Assembly: GCA_964030785.1 (NCBI GenBank)
Contig: OZ034967.1
Coordinates: forward strand, 49,636,533 to 49,700,532
DNA length: 64,000 nt
Direction: 5' to 3'
Source of the DNA: Siderastrea siderea
Lineage: Eukaryota > Cnidaria > Anthozoa > Scleractinia > Rhizangiidae
Made by a program: the position numbers and the translations under genes. The notes under the pieces are model-generated. The model did no database searches. It was given only the letters and a program-made list of their open reading frames with translations, and was not told the DNA's origin. Shown here piece by piece: positions 11,107-23,565 of this stretch (positions are counted from its first letter, which is position 1; each line of letters begins with the position of its first letter).

Positions 11107-14100
11107 CGCTTGTAAACAATTCATTACACAAGCAGTATAACTTTTGCTCAGCGACATACAGAACAAAAGAGACTGTCTATGATGCATATGTTCATCTTAA
11201 GAGATTAATACAATTCTAGTTCATTGACCTGAGTTGCGAAGCTTCCTCTCGCTTGCTGAATCAAAGTTTTCAGTAGTTTTAAAACAAATAACCTTTTGCT
11301 GTTTCCCGTAAAACTTTCAGGTTCACCTTTTCGAATTTCTCTTCAAGCTATCACCCGATTTCCCCACCATTTTTGCCAACCAGTCGGTTTAAAGTGAAAC
11401 TCTGAAGCAATATCCTTGTGTTGAACAACTTAAAATCCGCTTTTCATTTCAAGACGTTTACAAAATGTAAATGGTTGTGTATAAATAAACTTCATTCATT
11501 CATTGATGGCGCTCTCTCGTGCTCAGCCAATCAAATGCGAGTATTTTTGGCACTTGGCCAATCAGGAGTCAGTAGTTTTGCCCTCATTAGAAAGAAAGTT
11601 AAGGAAAAACGCCCTCTGCCTCAACCAATCGACAATCGGTAATTTTGGCCTCTGTGTTATAACACAAGTAATTTACTTTCCTGTTTTGATAGAGAAAAGG
11701 CTTTGAAATCTCCAGGAAGTCCAAGGCCTGAAATGAATGTCTTTTGTTTCAGTTTTCTTTCATGCTTTTTCATGAGAGAAATGCTATTCTGTCCTGGGAG
11801 AATTACTTCATTGCTTTGAGCCCTCCAATTTCCGTTTCACGTGTAATGTGATCTTTCGGGCTTTCCCATTCCATTTTCACTTTAAAATCGAGTATTTTTA
11901 TCCTTATAATGACCATAAACCCTCTTGAAAGTTGTTGTGTGTGAACAGCAAGTGATTTTGGATCGAATAACAAAGTCGTCCTACAGGTTCCCCTAAAACT
12001 TCCAATAACACGTGCAGTGGATGGATTGCAATAAACCGAGCTCTTCCCAAAAAAACAAGGTCAGAACACAAGCCCACTTCTGGCCCCTGTGCCTGGGCCC
12101 GTCTAGTAAAGGTAAAGCAGCTGATACACTCTGAGAGAAGAAATTCTACACAATTAGCACACTTACTGTTTTGCAGTTAAGCGCTCAGTAGACATCATCT
12201 TGCCTTTGGTAATTTTATTTGTTAAAACTAATTTTAGTCTGCGAGGTAACGTATAGCTGATATTCATTCTTAAACATCTATTTCATCATGATAATTGGAG
12301 CAGTAGAGGACTAAAACAATCTTTTCACTGGAGGAAAGGGGGAAAACAGCACCTACCAAGACTAACAAATGAAGCAATGGACGAGTATTTCACGTTGCAA
12401 CGCACCAATGCACCACATTACAGCTCGTGACATGAGTGTGAAGATGATTAAAAACGAATGAGTGGGAGGGAGCCTCGCTCAGATGTCCTGCAAGGCCTCA
12501 GTCCTAGATGACACACGTTCACTGTTCCTGAAGAAAGACCATTCCATATTCGTATCGCAACGTTAAGTCCATGGTGAACTCGATAAGTGTAACAATATTC
12601 ATTGAGTTTCAATTTTGAACGCAGTTTGGTGCTGGCAATATGGTCAAGTGAAGTGTGTCATCAGTGTATCTCGTTCTTGTAGAAGGAAGGTATTTTGTTT
12701 CCCTCAGTTGCTGTCTTTTCTCTTTGAACCTAAAAATATGTTGGCTTTGAGGTCGTGGGGGATTCTGTGGTTATATCACCCACTTGTCATGCATTGGACA
12801 GTTTACCATCACACTTCAGCGTTTTGGTACCATCAAACAGGTTTTGTAGATTCTGTTTTCTTCGTTCTGTCTCCTCTATCTCTTTATAGTATTCTCTAAG
12901 TCAATTTTCGGCAGTTGCAGAATAAAGAAAAATAAGGTGTATTAGATCTCCGCAATGCAGCCCACGTAGTTTGTTTTGGCATTGACTCTGTTCCTGGTAT
13001 GACGTCACAACGTGACTATGCCCAGGTCTCCCTTTGCACGGTATTTGACATGACTGGAAGTAAAATTTCACGTTTTTAAACGGCAAAAGCACGGGGAAGG
13101 AAAATCGAAATTGAAAAATAATTTTTGATATTCATATCAGGATACCATTTAAATTTGATCAGGCAAATTTTAAAAAATCTGTCATATACACTTTAAAGGA
13201 AATTAGCTTTTCGGCAGAGTGTTTTGCCGTGATATTTTTTATGCAAACATGAAGTTGTGTCTCAGTGGCAATTATAATGTACCCCTTTTCTGCAAAAACA
13301 TGAGGCACACAAACAGTTCGGTCAATTTGTACGTCCTTTTTTTTTTAAATTCGCTTTGTGTTCTGATTAGCAAGGTACATGTGTTTTACACATGCGTGTT
13401 TTAAATGATTTACTCTCCTGTTTATTGTGGTGGAGATATTCCGAGATATTGTGGTGGAGTTAAGCACACTTCTGTGGTTATTTCTGTGAGCTTTCGTGTG
13501 GACTCATTGATTTTGGAGGGATCTTAAGTATTCTGAGAGAGGAACTTCTCTGTATCATTGGGCTATGTCGCAGATATTTTGTGTAAATTGTTATTTTTAG
13601 CTGTGATCTGATGGCTATCAGATAACTAGGGTTCCATAGTTCCTCCTGGTTGGAGTACTGTAGACGTGTGTTGTCTGTGTCGTTTATCAATGTTTTCATG
13701 CCCAGTCGTATAAAATACGTCATGGCAATATTTAAGAGAAATAGCTTTAGATTACGAAGATATTCGGTTAATCACAGGTAACCAAAGCATAATATGAGAG
13801 TTTGTATGGAGCTGAAATTTGATCGAAAATACTTATAAATCGAAATCAAGTTTGAAAACCCTTGCCTGTTGTGTGTTTGCTGTGTGTTTACCGCTGTTCT
13901 GAGCTTCTGGGGGCTATTTGGGCATTTCCTACTAACCAGTCGATAAGCGACATGTCACGTACTAATGAGAAGCCAAGAAAGGAAAGCAGGAATGAACATT
14001 TGCGTAAACGTGGCCAACTGATATTCGAGGTCCCAATCAAAATGCTTGCTAGAAATAATTTTGTAAGTCCATCAAAATTACATGTTAGAACATAGCAATT

Positions 14101-15685
14101 TCGTCAAACAGAAGGCTTGTCCAAATGTCGGCAAGTCAAGAAGTGAGGCATACATTTTGGGCCTTCAACTTCCTAAGGCTTTTTAAACCCTTTTCAGAGT
14201 AAAATTGCACACATGGTAGTTAATTTATTTATTTATGAAAAGTCTGTCATAAAGTTCAGCTTTGATTCAATTCACGCATTTGGAATCTACCTCATAAAGA
14301 GGGAACGAGAATCTACACTGGGTTGTGTCGAAATGTTTAGCGGTCAAAACAAGCTTAGACTTTAACAAAATGTTATATAAATTATTCATTCAAGAGGAAC
14401 CTTTAACACTGTGCGTTCAGATACATATGTTGTAAATACTGAAAATGCAAGGACTCTGTATGTAGGAGAATTCAGAGGTTTAATTCTAACAACTACGGTT
14501 TGGCTTGAAGTTCTTGTGGGTTTTCATTTTTGCTATTTCAAAAACAGAAAAATGTTAAGACTTCATGTAGCTGATGAACCTAGTGGCTCACAAATTAACT
14601 CCAGGTTGTTCATTTCCTAAACAAGAAGACCTGAAATGAACAAGCGTTTTTAAGGAAAGAGCAAGTTGCTTATTTATTTTGTATTCCTGGATTTTTGTCA
14701 CATACTTTCCAATAAATATTGTAGATTTGATTCAGTCTCCATAAAAGTCCAGTTCCGGCCGTAATGCCCTACGGTTGTGACATCAGCAATTGGTTATGAA
14801 TGGCAAACAAAACAGTTATCAATATGTAGTCAAGATTGCGTACCCATAAGTTTATGTCATAGAGAAACCGCTGTTAGCCTTGTGGTAGCTGTACTTGTCT
14901 TAAAATCAACGCATGCAAAACCGAGATAAGCAAATAATTCGACTCAGTGCCAGCTAAAATACTCTATAGCTTAAACTCTACATTCAACTTTACCCTAAGC
15001 ACCCTCAGGCCAAAGGGGAAATAGAAAGGCAGTGTTTGCAAGTGAGTGAATTGATATTTTTCCGCGTAATGAAGACAGACTTTTCACATCGTGACCTAAA
15101 AAGAAACGAGTTCAACTAATTTCGCCAATTATCAATCTTGTTTAGTTTGTTTTTGCATACGTTTTGGATTTCAAAGATGAACGATTTTAAGAAGAAAACT
15201 TCGATTTTAAATTTGGCAGCATTTATTACGATTTTTAGTGGTTTTGTTAACTTTTGCAGGGGATTCCTGAAACAGCGTACTGGGTTTGACCATTGTGCAT
15301 GAAACCTGTGTTAACGTATTTAGTCGTGGAGGGACAACTCCGCTTTTTACTGATTTAGCCAGATTCTGGCTATGTGGCTGTCTTTATCAAAAATTAAGTT
15401 TTGATTATATATATATATATATTATTCTAGACAACAGTAAAATTGTTTCTTTCTCTCGGCGTAAACATTTTCAGCAGTGGGTGAATTTATAACAGCGTTC
15501 AGCTTTCGAGTTGACTTTGTTATTTTAAACGAGTTAAATATTAGTGGAGCCCGTGCCAGTGGAGCACCATTGTTAAGCAAATTTATAAAATAACTGATAC
15601 TACGAGCGCTCCGATTGGCTGAAAGGTGTGTTTGCATGAGAGTCACGATCACGTCACGATCTTTAAGAGGACTTAAGTTATTTTA
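11107..15685. other. gene-poor stretch, 4.6 kb
   Basis: No recognisable coding region, RNA gene or clear terminal repeats. Open frames are all under about 95 codons with no domain resemblance. A short (TA)n run lies near 15,406-15,422. The last 60 bases resemble the right flank of the Gypsy element in inverted orientation. Confidence 0.5.
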
Positions 15686-15750
15686 TAGAAGCATAGCCTA
15701 ATTTCTAAACACTCGAGGGGTTGGGAGAGTTCGTGGAAGTTATGCAAACC

Positions 15751-15932
15751 TGTAATAATATCACCTTCATCCTGTATTTGATTGACATGTAATTCTATAC
15801 CCGACAACTGATCTTTATATTTAACCACATTCCCATGTGATTACAGAGTAGATCAATAAATGAAAGGACCTGAATGCACGACATTGAGCGAGCCTTCTTA
15901 GTTTATTTCCATTCCTGTTAAAGTTTATTACA
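15751..15932 (+). repeat. Gypsy 5' LTR
   Basis: 182 bp, beginning tgtaataatatcacc and ending ttattaca, with TG...CA ends. It contains a TATA-like stretch (tttatatttaacc) near 15,812 and an aataaa-like word (caataaatg) near 15,855. Confidence 0.9.
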
Positions 15933-15954
15933 TGGTGTCAGAAATTGGGCAATC

Positions 15955-16520
15955 ATGGAACACGTGAAGCCCATAGGACCTCTACGAATGGATGGAAACA
16001 TCGCCAAAAATTGGCGAAAGTGGAAGCAGAGGTGGACGCTCTATGCAAAAGCTAGTGGAGTAGACGCCAAAGATGAAGGAATGCAATGCGCAGTCTTTCT
16101 GCATACTATTGGAGACAAGGCGCTGGAAGTATACGATACTTTCACCTTCACGGAGAGTGAAGAGAACAAGATAGAACCACTCATTGGAAAATTCAACGCC
16201 TACTGCTTACCCAAGTAAAACGTCACATATGAGCGTTATTTATTCTTTTCGTGTACACAAAACGGCCGGTCAATCGACGCTTTTGTCACCGATCTTCGCA
16301 CAAAAGCTAAAACCTGCAAATTTGGAACTCTTCAGGATAGTCTTATCAAAGATAGAATTGTGTGTGGAATAGACAGCAAAGGTATAAGAGAACGACTCTT
16401 ACACAACAATGAACTAACACTTGAAGTCGCTATCAATACTGTGCGAGCCACGGAAACGAGCAAACAGAAAATCTGAACGATGCATCCTTAGAAGCAGCAG
16501 CTGTGCACACCAGCAAAAGA
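15955..16520 (+). pseudogene. Gypsy gag (broken)
   Basis: Starts with the ATG at 15,955 (MEHVKPIGPLRMDGN), 22 bases after the LTR. The first 87 codons are typical of the gag of this Gypsy group (NWRKWKQRWTLYAKASG). A TAA then replaces a sense codon at about 16,216. The same frame continues to a TGA near 16,475, and a frame change leads into the zinc-knuckle frame. Two lesions therefore separate the capsid region from the nucleocapsid region. Confidence 0.75.
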
Positions 16521-17141
16521 CCCCAGAAACAGAAACAGCCATTGAGAAGCCAGCCTCAGAGCAAAGAAAAGGATAGACAACAGAGCAAAAAGCCATGCGG
16601 TCATTGCAGTGCCCATCACAAGCCAAGAGAATGCAAAGCATTTGGCTACACATGCCACAGATGTCAAGGGAAAAATCATTTCGCCCACATGTGCCGCAGC
16701 AAAAGTACAAATCCTCCTGCACAAAAGCTTCACGAGGTTGAACAACGTAGCGATACCGACACGGATGACGAACTATTCCTAAGAGCACTAGACTCATCAC
16801 AAAACGACAAAAAGGAACTGTTCACTAACTTGAATGTGAACGATGAAGATATCCGTTTCAAGATTGACACTGGAGCACAATGTAATGTTATCCCGGAACA
16901 CACCTTTGAGAAGCTCACCAGAAAGCCAAAATTTGAAACAACCAAAATCAAGTTAACCGCTTACGGGGGCATCCGTGTACCTATTAAAGGAACATGTACC
17001 ATGAAAATCAAGCAAGATGCCAAAACCGTCGATGCTGAATTCTTCGTTGTCGCCGTCGTGAAAGCTCAACCACTAATCGGACTTCAAACATGCCGAGAAC
17101 TGCAACTAATTAGTAAACACAACAATGTAAGTGAAGTGTAA
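16503..17141 (+). CDS. Gypsy nucleocapsid zinc knuckle and protease
   Basis: A 212-codon frame. Residues about 34-65 hold two Cys/His clusters (CGHCSAHHKPREC and CHRCQGKNHFAHMC), the second a CCHC knuckle. The aspartic protease motif IDTGAQCNVIP lies near residue 120, with the second conserved region (GIRVPIKG, then FFVVAVVKAQPLIGL) following. It ends with a TAA five bases before the RT frame. The role is RNA binding and polyprotein cleavage. Confidence 0.8.
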   Translation: MHTSKRPQKQKQPLRSQPQSKEKDRQQSKKPCGHCSAHHKPRECKAFGYTCHRCQGKNHFAHMCRSKSTNPPAQKLHEVEQRSDTDTDDELFLRALDSSQNDKKELFTNLNVNDEDIRFKIDTGAQCNVIPEHTFEKLTRKPKFETTKIKLTAYGGIRVPIKGTCTMKIKQDAKTVDAEFFVVAVVKAQPLIGLQTCRELQLISKHNNVSEV

Positions 17142-17145
17142 GTAA

Positions 17146-19908
17146 GTGAAGACAAACGAAACGGAAATGCTCGACAACTATCAAGATGTCTTCAATGGAC
17201 TCGGTTTAGTAAATGGCGAATACCACATTGAGCTACGTTACGATGCGAAACCCACAATTCATCCACCAAGGAAAATACCCCTGAGCCTCATACCCAAACT
17301 CAAAGAAACTCTGGAAAGGTTAACGGCAATGGGTGTAGTCACCAAAGTCGACAAGGAGATTGACTGGGTCAATAGTCTGGGGATCATAGAGAAAAAAGAC
17401 GGTTCACTGGGATGTCGTTTAGATCCGAGAGATCTCAACAAATCAATCAAGAGAGAGCACTACGAGCCGCCAACAGCTGAAACAATATCCAGCAAATTGA
17501 GCGGAAAGCAACTTTTCACTTTGATTGACATGAGTAATTGCTATTGGCACAAAAAGCTCGACGAAGAATCGTGTTATCTGTGCACATTCAACACACCATT
17601 CGGAAGATACAAATTCAACCGAATGCCGTTTGGAATTTGTGTAGCCAGCGACGTGGCCCAACGAATGGTAGACGACAACTTCAGCGACATTCCCAGTGTT
17701 CTAGCAGTACATGATGACATCATCATCGCTGGGAAAGACACAGCAGAACACGACATTGCCCTCAAGCAGGTGCTGGAACGCGCTAGAGAGCGAAATATCA
17801 AATTTAATCACAGTAAAGTTCAACTACGAGTGAACCAAGTGAAATATCTGGGCGATATCGTAACCGCTGATGGATTTAAACCTGATCCTGACAAGATAAA
17901 AGCAATTATCGACATGCCAGAACCACAAAACAAACAAGACCTGCAACGCCTACTCGGAATGGTGAACTATCTCTCACAATACATTCCTAACATGTCAGAA
18001 ATCACTTCCCCTCTACGTGCGTTGCTGAAGAAAAACACACAATGGGTCTGGTACGATGAACACCGAAATGCGGTGGACAAACTCAAACAAGCACTCACGA
18101 ACAGCCCAGTCCTCCAATATTTCAATCCCGAGAAGAAAATCACAACTCAAACTGACTCTTCTCAAAGTGGAATTGGCAGTTGTCTCATTCAAGAAGGACA
18201 CCCTGTCACTTATGCATCAAGGTCTCTCACCAACGCTGAGCAGAACTACGCTCAGACAGAGAAAGAACTATTAGCCATAGTATTCGCGTGCGAGCGATTT
18301 CATTAATTCATCTACGGAAATGACATTGTGGTACACAGTGACCACAAGCCACTTGAGGCGATAATGACAAAACCATTATCTCAGACACCCCCAAGAATTC
18401 AACGATTGTTGATCAGATTGCAGAAATACAACTTAACGGTGCAGTTCGTACCTGGAAAGTTAATGTTCATTGCCGACACATTGTCAAGAGCGTACTTGAA
18501 TGAAACTGTTGAGGATCAACAAGACCTCAATGAAGACATGGAAGTCATGGTACACAGTTTCGTCCAAGAAATCCCAGCTACCCCAAAGAAACTAACACAA
18601 TTGAAAGAGGAAACGGCCAGAGATCAAACACTACAGGCGCTGAGAACACAGATAGCAGAAGGTTTTCCAACTCGCGGAAAGGATTTGAAACCTATCCTTG
18701 CTCCATACTGGAATATCAAGAATGAACTGAGTGAAGCAGGTCTTTTATTCAAAGGGAGACAATTGATCATCCCAAAAGCAATGAAGACCAACATCCTTCA
18801 TTTAATCCATGAAAGTCACCTGGGCATTGAAAAATGCAAGGCACGCGCAAGATCCACTGTCTACTGGCCCAGAATGTCACGCAACATCCATGACACTGTT
18901 GCGAAATGTGCAACTTGTCTGACTCACAGACACAAGAGTCAAAAGGAACCGATGATTCCACATTCCATACCAGATCATCCATGGCAAAAACTAGGATCTG
19001 ATGTGTTCGAACACAAAGGCAAACCCTACCTTGTAGTAGTGGACTATTACTCTAAATTCATCGAGACAAGCCTAATACATGACAAAACTGCAGGCACTAT
19101 TGTCACGCACATGAAATCAATCTTTGCCAGGCATGGAATCCCTGAGGAACTTGTTTCAGACAACATGCCATATAACACTAAAGAATTCAAACAATTTGCT
19201 ACTGACTGGGGATTCAAAGTACCTACCTCAAGTCCAACGTACCCTCAGTCCAATGGCCTTAGTGAGAAAGCTGTGCAGACGGTCAAAAGAATTCTTAAGA
19301 AGACAAATGACCCATACATTGGCTTGCTGGAGTACCAAAACACGCCAGTGACAGGAATGGCATATTCCCCGTCACAGCTTCTCATGAACTGCGCCACAAG
19401 AACCAAGATTCCAGTAGCACAAGAACTCCTTAGACCCCAAGTAGCTACAGGAGTACAACAACAACTCGAGGCCTGTCAACAGCACCAAGCTCATTATTAC
19501 AACCGAGGAGCCAAACCTCTAACAACACTGAAACCCCAGGAAGCTGTATGCCTGCGACAAGGAAACACCTGGGTACCTGCCTTGGTCAGCGAGAAAGCGG
19601 AAACCCCACGATCATACTTCGTCACAACAGCAACTGGACAGCAATATCGCCACAATCGCAAAGATCTGTTGCAGACCAGAGAGTCTCCCCCTGCCATATC
19701 AGTACCCCACGACCATGATATGGTCCACAAAACAGAAACTCCTCAGACCTCCCCCCTAGAAGAGCAGTCACAAAACAGCAGCACAAGAGAAGAGCAGTCA
19801 CACACCACCATAACTGCCGACAAATCTCCAACCCCCCCCCCCCCCCACCAAGACGCACATCTGATAGAGCCCGAAACCTTTCTAGCAGATTCAAAGACTA
19901 TGTTATGA
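17146..19908 (+). pseudogene. Gypsy reverse transcriptase, RNase H and integrase (one nonsense codon)
   Basis: RT: FTLIDMSNCYWHKKLD, FNRMPFGICVASD and the catalytic AVHDDIIIAG near 17,705. RNase H: TQTDSSQSGIG, then VHSDHKPLEAI. A TAA at 18,304-18,306 interrupts it in an otherwise open frame (RFH*FIYG). Integrase: HLGIEKCKARARSTVYWP with a CATC zinc pair, then DDE residues in GSDVFEHKG, VSDNMPYNT and NGLSEKAVQTVK. A Pro-rich tail with an 11-C tract near 19,840 ends the frame. Apart from the single stop, the frame is open for about 920 codons. Confidence 0.88.
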
Positions 19909-20049
19909 ATTTCTGAACAATGAACTGCATATATTATATTAGCTTCTCTTGATTCCCTTATTTCAAATGCAAGGTTTTTCTGTTTGATAACAACCAATCG
20001 CATTAAATTTTTGCATTAGATATTCCTTTATCTTTTCGAAAAAGGGAGA

Positions 20050-20235
20050 TGTAATAATATCACCATCATCCTATATTTGATTGACATGTAATTCTATACC
20101 CAACAACTGATCTTTATATTTAACCACGTTCCCATGTGATTACAGAGTAGATCAATGAATGAAAGGACCTGAATACACAACAATGAGCGAGTCTTCTTAG
20201 TTTATTTCCATTCCTGTTAAACAAAGATTATTACA
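20050..20235 (+). repeat. Gypsy 3' LTR
   Basis: 186 bp, matching the 5' LTR with scattered substitutions and a 4-base insertion near its end. It is preceded by the polypurine tract aaaaagggagat. Confidence 0.9.
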
Positions 20236-20311
20236 AAACCCTTGACTTCATCTCGGGTTCCCATAACTGTCTCGAATTCTCTCGACCCCTCATGTCTATA
20301 TTAGGCTATGC

Positions 20312-20983
20312 AAACACGGAAAAAGTTTTCTAATGCTTTATTGGTAACCTATCAATCCAAGAAATTTTGGTGTGATGTCAGCGTATGGGCGCCTGTACAG
20401 ACTCTGGGGGAGGGGGAGGGGAGCCACATGACAACCCGACTTGGGGTGGAGAATGCCATCTTTTCTTGGTGGGAAAACGCACAGTGCTTTTTGGGCAACC
20501 AGCGTTTCTCTTGGCAGGAAATTGCATGACCACCATCACTTTTGAAAAAGAGGTTTTTTTCAAAGCTTAGCTTGTTTAGCAAAATGATTCATTTCGACAG
20601 ACGTGAAGTATAAAACTTGAGAAAAAAATATCTGATATCTAATATCTATAAATGGAAAGAAAAGTTCGAAAGAATACTCAGCTGTCTTTTTGGTGGAAGG
20701 CAAAAAGTTCAAGTTACGGAAATTCCCTTCAAGGACTTCATCTTTGTTGTCGGTTCTGCTGCAAACTTGGTCAGCACAACGCTGGAGTTTGCAGCATTTG
20801 GCAGCGGTCCTGACGCCAAATATAGCAGAAATAGTGCCTTCTGGTTTTTTCTGTCCACAACCATGTTTTTTTGGCGGTCCGAACAGATTTTCCTAGGAAA
20901 AACACCAGCATGTTCGTGTTGATAGGCATCTCGTCACGGGAAAAGGAATTAGAATTAAAATTAACCTCTTCAAAATGGTGTCT
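20312..20983. other. spacer without a gene
   Basis: Only short overlapping frames around a G-rich patch (20,405-20,420). I see no conserved coding content. Confidence 0.45.
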
Positions 20984-21090
20984 GCTTGCATGGTGTAGTG
21001 GAATCATGCCGGTCTGCGGTCCTGGCGAGCTGGGTTTGATACTCAGGGGGGTCATGGATTTTTTTCTTTTCTTTTCTTTTTTTATTTAAT
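20984..21090 (+). repeat. tRNA-derived SINE-like repeat
   Basis: A box-like tggtgtagtgg near 20,992 and a degenerate B box (gctgggtttgatactc) near 21,030 are spaced as in a tRNA gene. They are followed by a T-rich tail (21,058-21,090). The cloverleaf is not complete, so this is a SINE or tRNA pseudogene. Confidence 0.45.
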
Positions 21091-21342
21091 GACTTGAATG
21101 AGAGTATGGAGTTTGCTTTAGGGGTTGGCTAAATTTATATTATCAACTGGCCATTGTTATGGCGACCACCAGCTTATAAATTGGGCCGGGTTTTTTTCGG
21201 TCAGTTGGCTTAACATAGGAACGAAGTGCTGTTAAGCTTGTGATAGGGGTAGTCAAGAGCAGTACTGTCTTACATAAGATGCATGCGCATATTAGTCTGC
21301 TGAATGTTACCTACATGTGTTCTTGTCTTTTAATTTACAGTA

Positions 21343-21993
21343 TTTAAGGACATTCGCACGAAAAACTTCTTCAACACAGATTTTTTTCAGACTTTGGCTA
21401 CAGTCAGATAATGAGTTACCTATGTCAGAAATGGAAAAGAATTGGGGGTCACCGACTTCGTTTTCAAAATAAAGCGCTTGGAAAACTACCCCAATTTTTG
21501 ACAAATCGGCTCTCGCAACTTGACATAGCCTCAGTGCTTGTTAGTTGAAAAATATTAAAAATGATTCGCTGTACACCCACTTTCTTAGTCAAATTTTATT
21601 TAAGTGGGTCTGTCAAGTAAACAATGTGAGCTGGTGTCATCCTTTTAGTTAAACTCATCCTCTAAGATGGACTTTTGCGAACACCGTGCAGCTACAATAA
21701 TAGCATAATTCGATGATGCAAGGACAGAAAAGTTGAAAAAAATCAAACTTCCACAATACAGATTTTCTTTAATTTTTCTCAAGACAGATAATTGACAGAG
21801 AAAGTGATCTATCAAAATACAATATGGGGTCACCGAACATTTAAGAGAGTTAAACCCGTGCATAGACACTAAATTGCCCACTGGCGCTATATATCTCGAC
21901 ATTTCTTCAACAGTGCATGCGCTCGATGCATGACGTGGCAGTGAATTTCGTGCACAGTAAGGATGCGCAGAAACAATTAGCACGAACGTCCTT
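21343..21993. mobile_element. possible MITE with short inverted ends
   Basis: The left end reads ttaaggacattcgcacga and the right end is nearly its inverse (gcacgaacgtcctttа-like, ending near 21,993). The word ggggtcaccga occurs inside both halves in the same orientation. No transposase frame is present. The boundaries and target duplication are uncertain. Confidence 0.35.
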
Positions 21994-22965
21994 TAGATAT
22001 GAACGGCAAAGGGTTGTTAAGTTTGGGGTTTCTGTATTTGTCTTGTATGACGCATCACAACTGAGTAAAGCAACTAATTAAAATTGGCTGTTGTCTAGTT
22101 AGTGGTTATGGTGAAAATTTTGGATTGTAAGTTTTCCCATTGGGTAACCTGTATTTCGCAGAGGAGAGAAATGACAGCTGTGTTTGCAGCTTATTAGCTT
22201 GGTAAGGAACCGTAGCTTAGGAAGAGAAGGGATTGGCACTAGTATGATGATGCAATTAGTGGATTGCACCATCGATACATCATAGTTCTTGAGAAGGGAG
22301 AGAGATGAGTGTTTATTTGAGGCGAGAAGTTGATTTTAATTGCATAAAGACGAAGGAATCGGTCATTGTTAAGGAGGTCAATGAATAAGGTAGCTGTTAC
22401 GAGTCTTTAATTTAGAAAATAACTGACTATTATCGAGTGATGCGTGTGGTTTGCACGTGGTGTTCGCTGTTGTGTTGGTTGGGTTTGAGGTAATTTTGTA
22501 AATGCATATTCTGGTACGTAGCCATTTACGTTACGAATTCTGAATTGCTTGATCTCGTGTTTATGGGGGTGTGGTGGTAAGAGTGTCGATGGTGGAGGCC
22601 GGGGGGATGGGTGCGGTGGTAAGAGAGTTGAGCTCTTGGTTCCAAATGTGGCCTCTGCTTCGTGTCAGTTGGTTACCTAACTTTGGCCCACCACCTTTTT
22701 CCCAGTAACTAAAGGCACTCAAAATGTTGGTTAAGACCGTGGCTATAGGTTTTCAAAATTTTGTTTGTATAACGCTACAGGGGTTTTGCTTGAGAGAAAT
22801 CAAAATCGTGCACGCCTTCAGGTATCCTCTTTGCCTTGTTAAAATGACTGTTTTTGATTTTTCAGCAGTGGGCAGCTACTGACAAGCTATGAAAGAGAAT
22901 AAAAAGACAAACAGAGTTCCAACCCAAACTGTTGAACCTCTTCACTATTTCCAACATGAAAACAG
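21994..22965. other. spacer without a gene
   Basis: GT-rich and AT-rich sequence with no frame of interest. The last 100 bases lead into the NLR fragment and may be intronic. Confidence 0.45.
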
Positions 22966-23014
22966 ATGAGATATTCACTAATCTTCTCATACAACATGGA
23001 AGAAAGCCTGTTGA

Positions 23015-23481
23015 AGAGGAAGACAAAATGGAAAGAAGGGAACTTCTCAGCCATTCCGAGTGGAACTCGAGTCAAACACTGCCAAGAAATATTTCTTCAA
23101 ATTACAGATGATGAAAAGAATCGCAAATCTATTCTCACTGGAAAAGCAGGCATAGGAAAAACGGTTTTCTGTCAAATGCTGATTCGAGATTGGGCTGATG
23201 GTCAGTTATTTCACTCAGCACCACCAAAGGCACAAATCCCCGAGGAAGACAAAATGGAAAGAAGGGGACTTCTCAGCCGTTACGGTCAAGTGAGTGGAAC
23301 TCGAGTCGAACACTGCCGAGAAATATTTCTTCGAATTACAGATGATGAAAAGAATCCCAAGTCTATTCTTCTCACTGGAAAAGCAGACATAGGAAAAACA
23401 GTGTCCTGTCAAAAGCTGATTCAAGATTGGGCTGATGGTCAGTTATTTCACTCACCACCACCAAACGCACAAATCCCCGAT
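23015..23481 (+). repeat. tandem duplication of the P-loop segment
   Basis: Two copies of about 227 and 240 bp, starting gaggaagacaaaatgg at 23,015 and 23,242, each ending with cacaaatccccga. The second has an extra tacggtcaagtgag. The first copy is shifted in frame relative to the second upstream of the P-loop. Confidence 0.85.
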
Positions 23482-23565
23482 TTTAAATTTGCTTTCTTGA
23501 TGACATTCCGTCAGTTGAGTTTACTCGGAGATGAGACTCTAACCTTGAAAGAACACCAGACCTGA

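Larger units (their letters stand above)
15751..20235 (+). mobile_element. Ty3/Gypsy LTR retrotransposon
   Basis: It is a 4.5-kb element with LTRs at 15,751-15,932 and 20,050-20,235, a primer-binding site directly after the 5' LTR (tggtgtcagaaattggg), a purine tract before the 3' LTR (aaaaagggagat), and a perfect 5-bp target duplication AAACC at 15,746-15,750 and 20,236-20,240. Gag, protease, RT, RNase H and integrase follow in Gypsy order. The LTRs differ at roughly ten sites, so insertion is not very recent. Gag and RNase H carry stops, so the copy is defective. Confidence 0.93.
15690..20311. repeat. small palindromic element split by the Gypsy insertion
   Basis: 15,690-15,750 starts gcatagcctaat, passes gagggg and ends before the LTR. 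The reverse complement of 20,241-20,311 starts gcatagcctaatat and also passes gaggggtcgagaga. With the Gypsy element and one target copy removed, the two arms form a near-continuous hairpin of about 130 bp, probably a fold-back or MITE-like repeat. Confidence 0.55.

Noticed and set aside
19622..20003. minus-strand frames over the Gypsy 3' end
   Set aside because: Shadows of the integrase tail and the C-tract; no independent signal.
20352..20582. overlapping small frames on both strands
   Set aside because: No domain; frames overlap each other on both strands around a G-rich patch and are probably chance.
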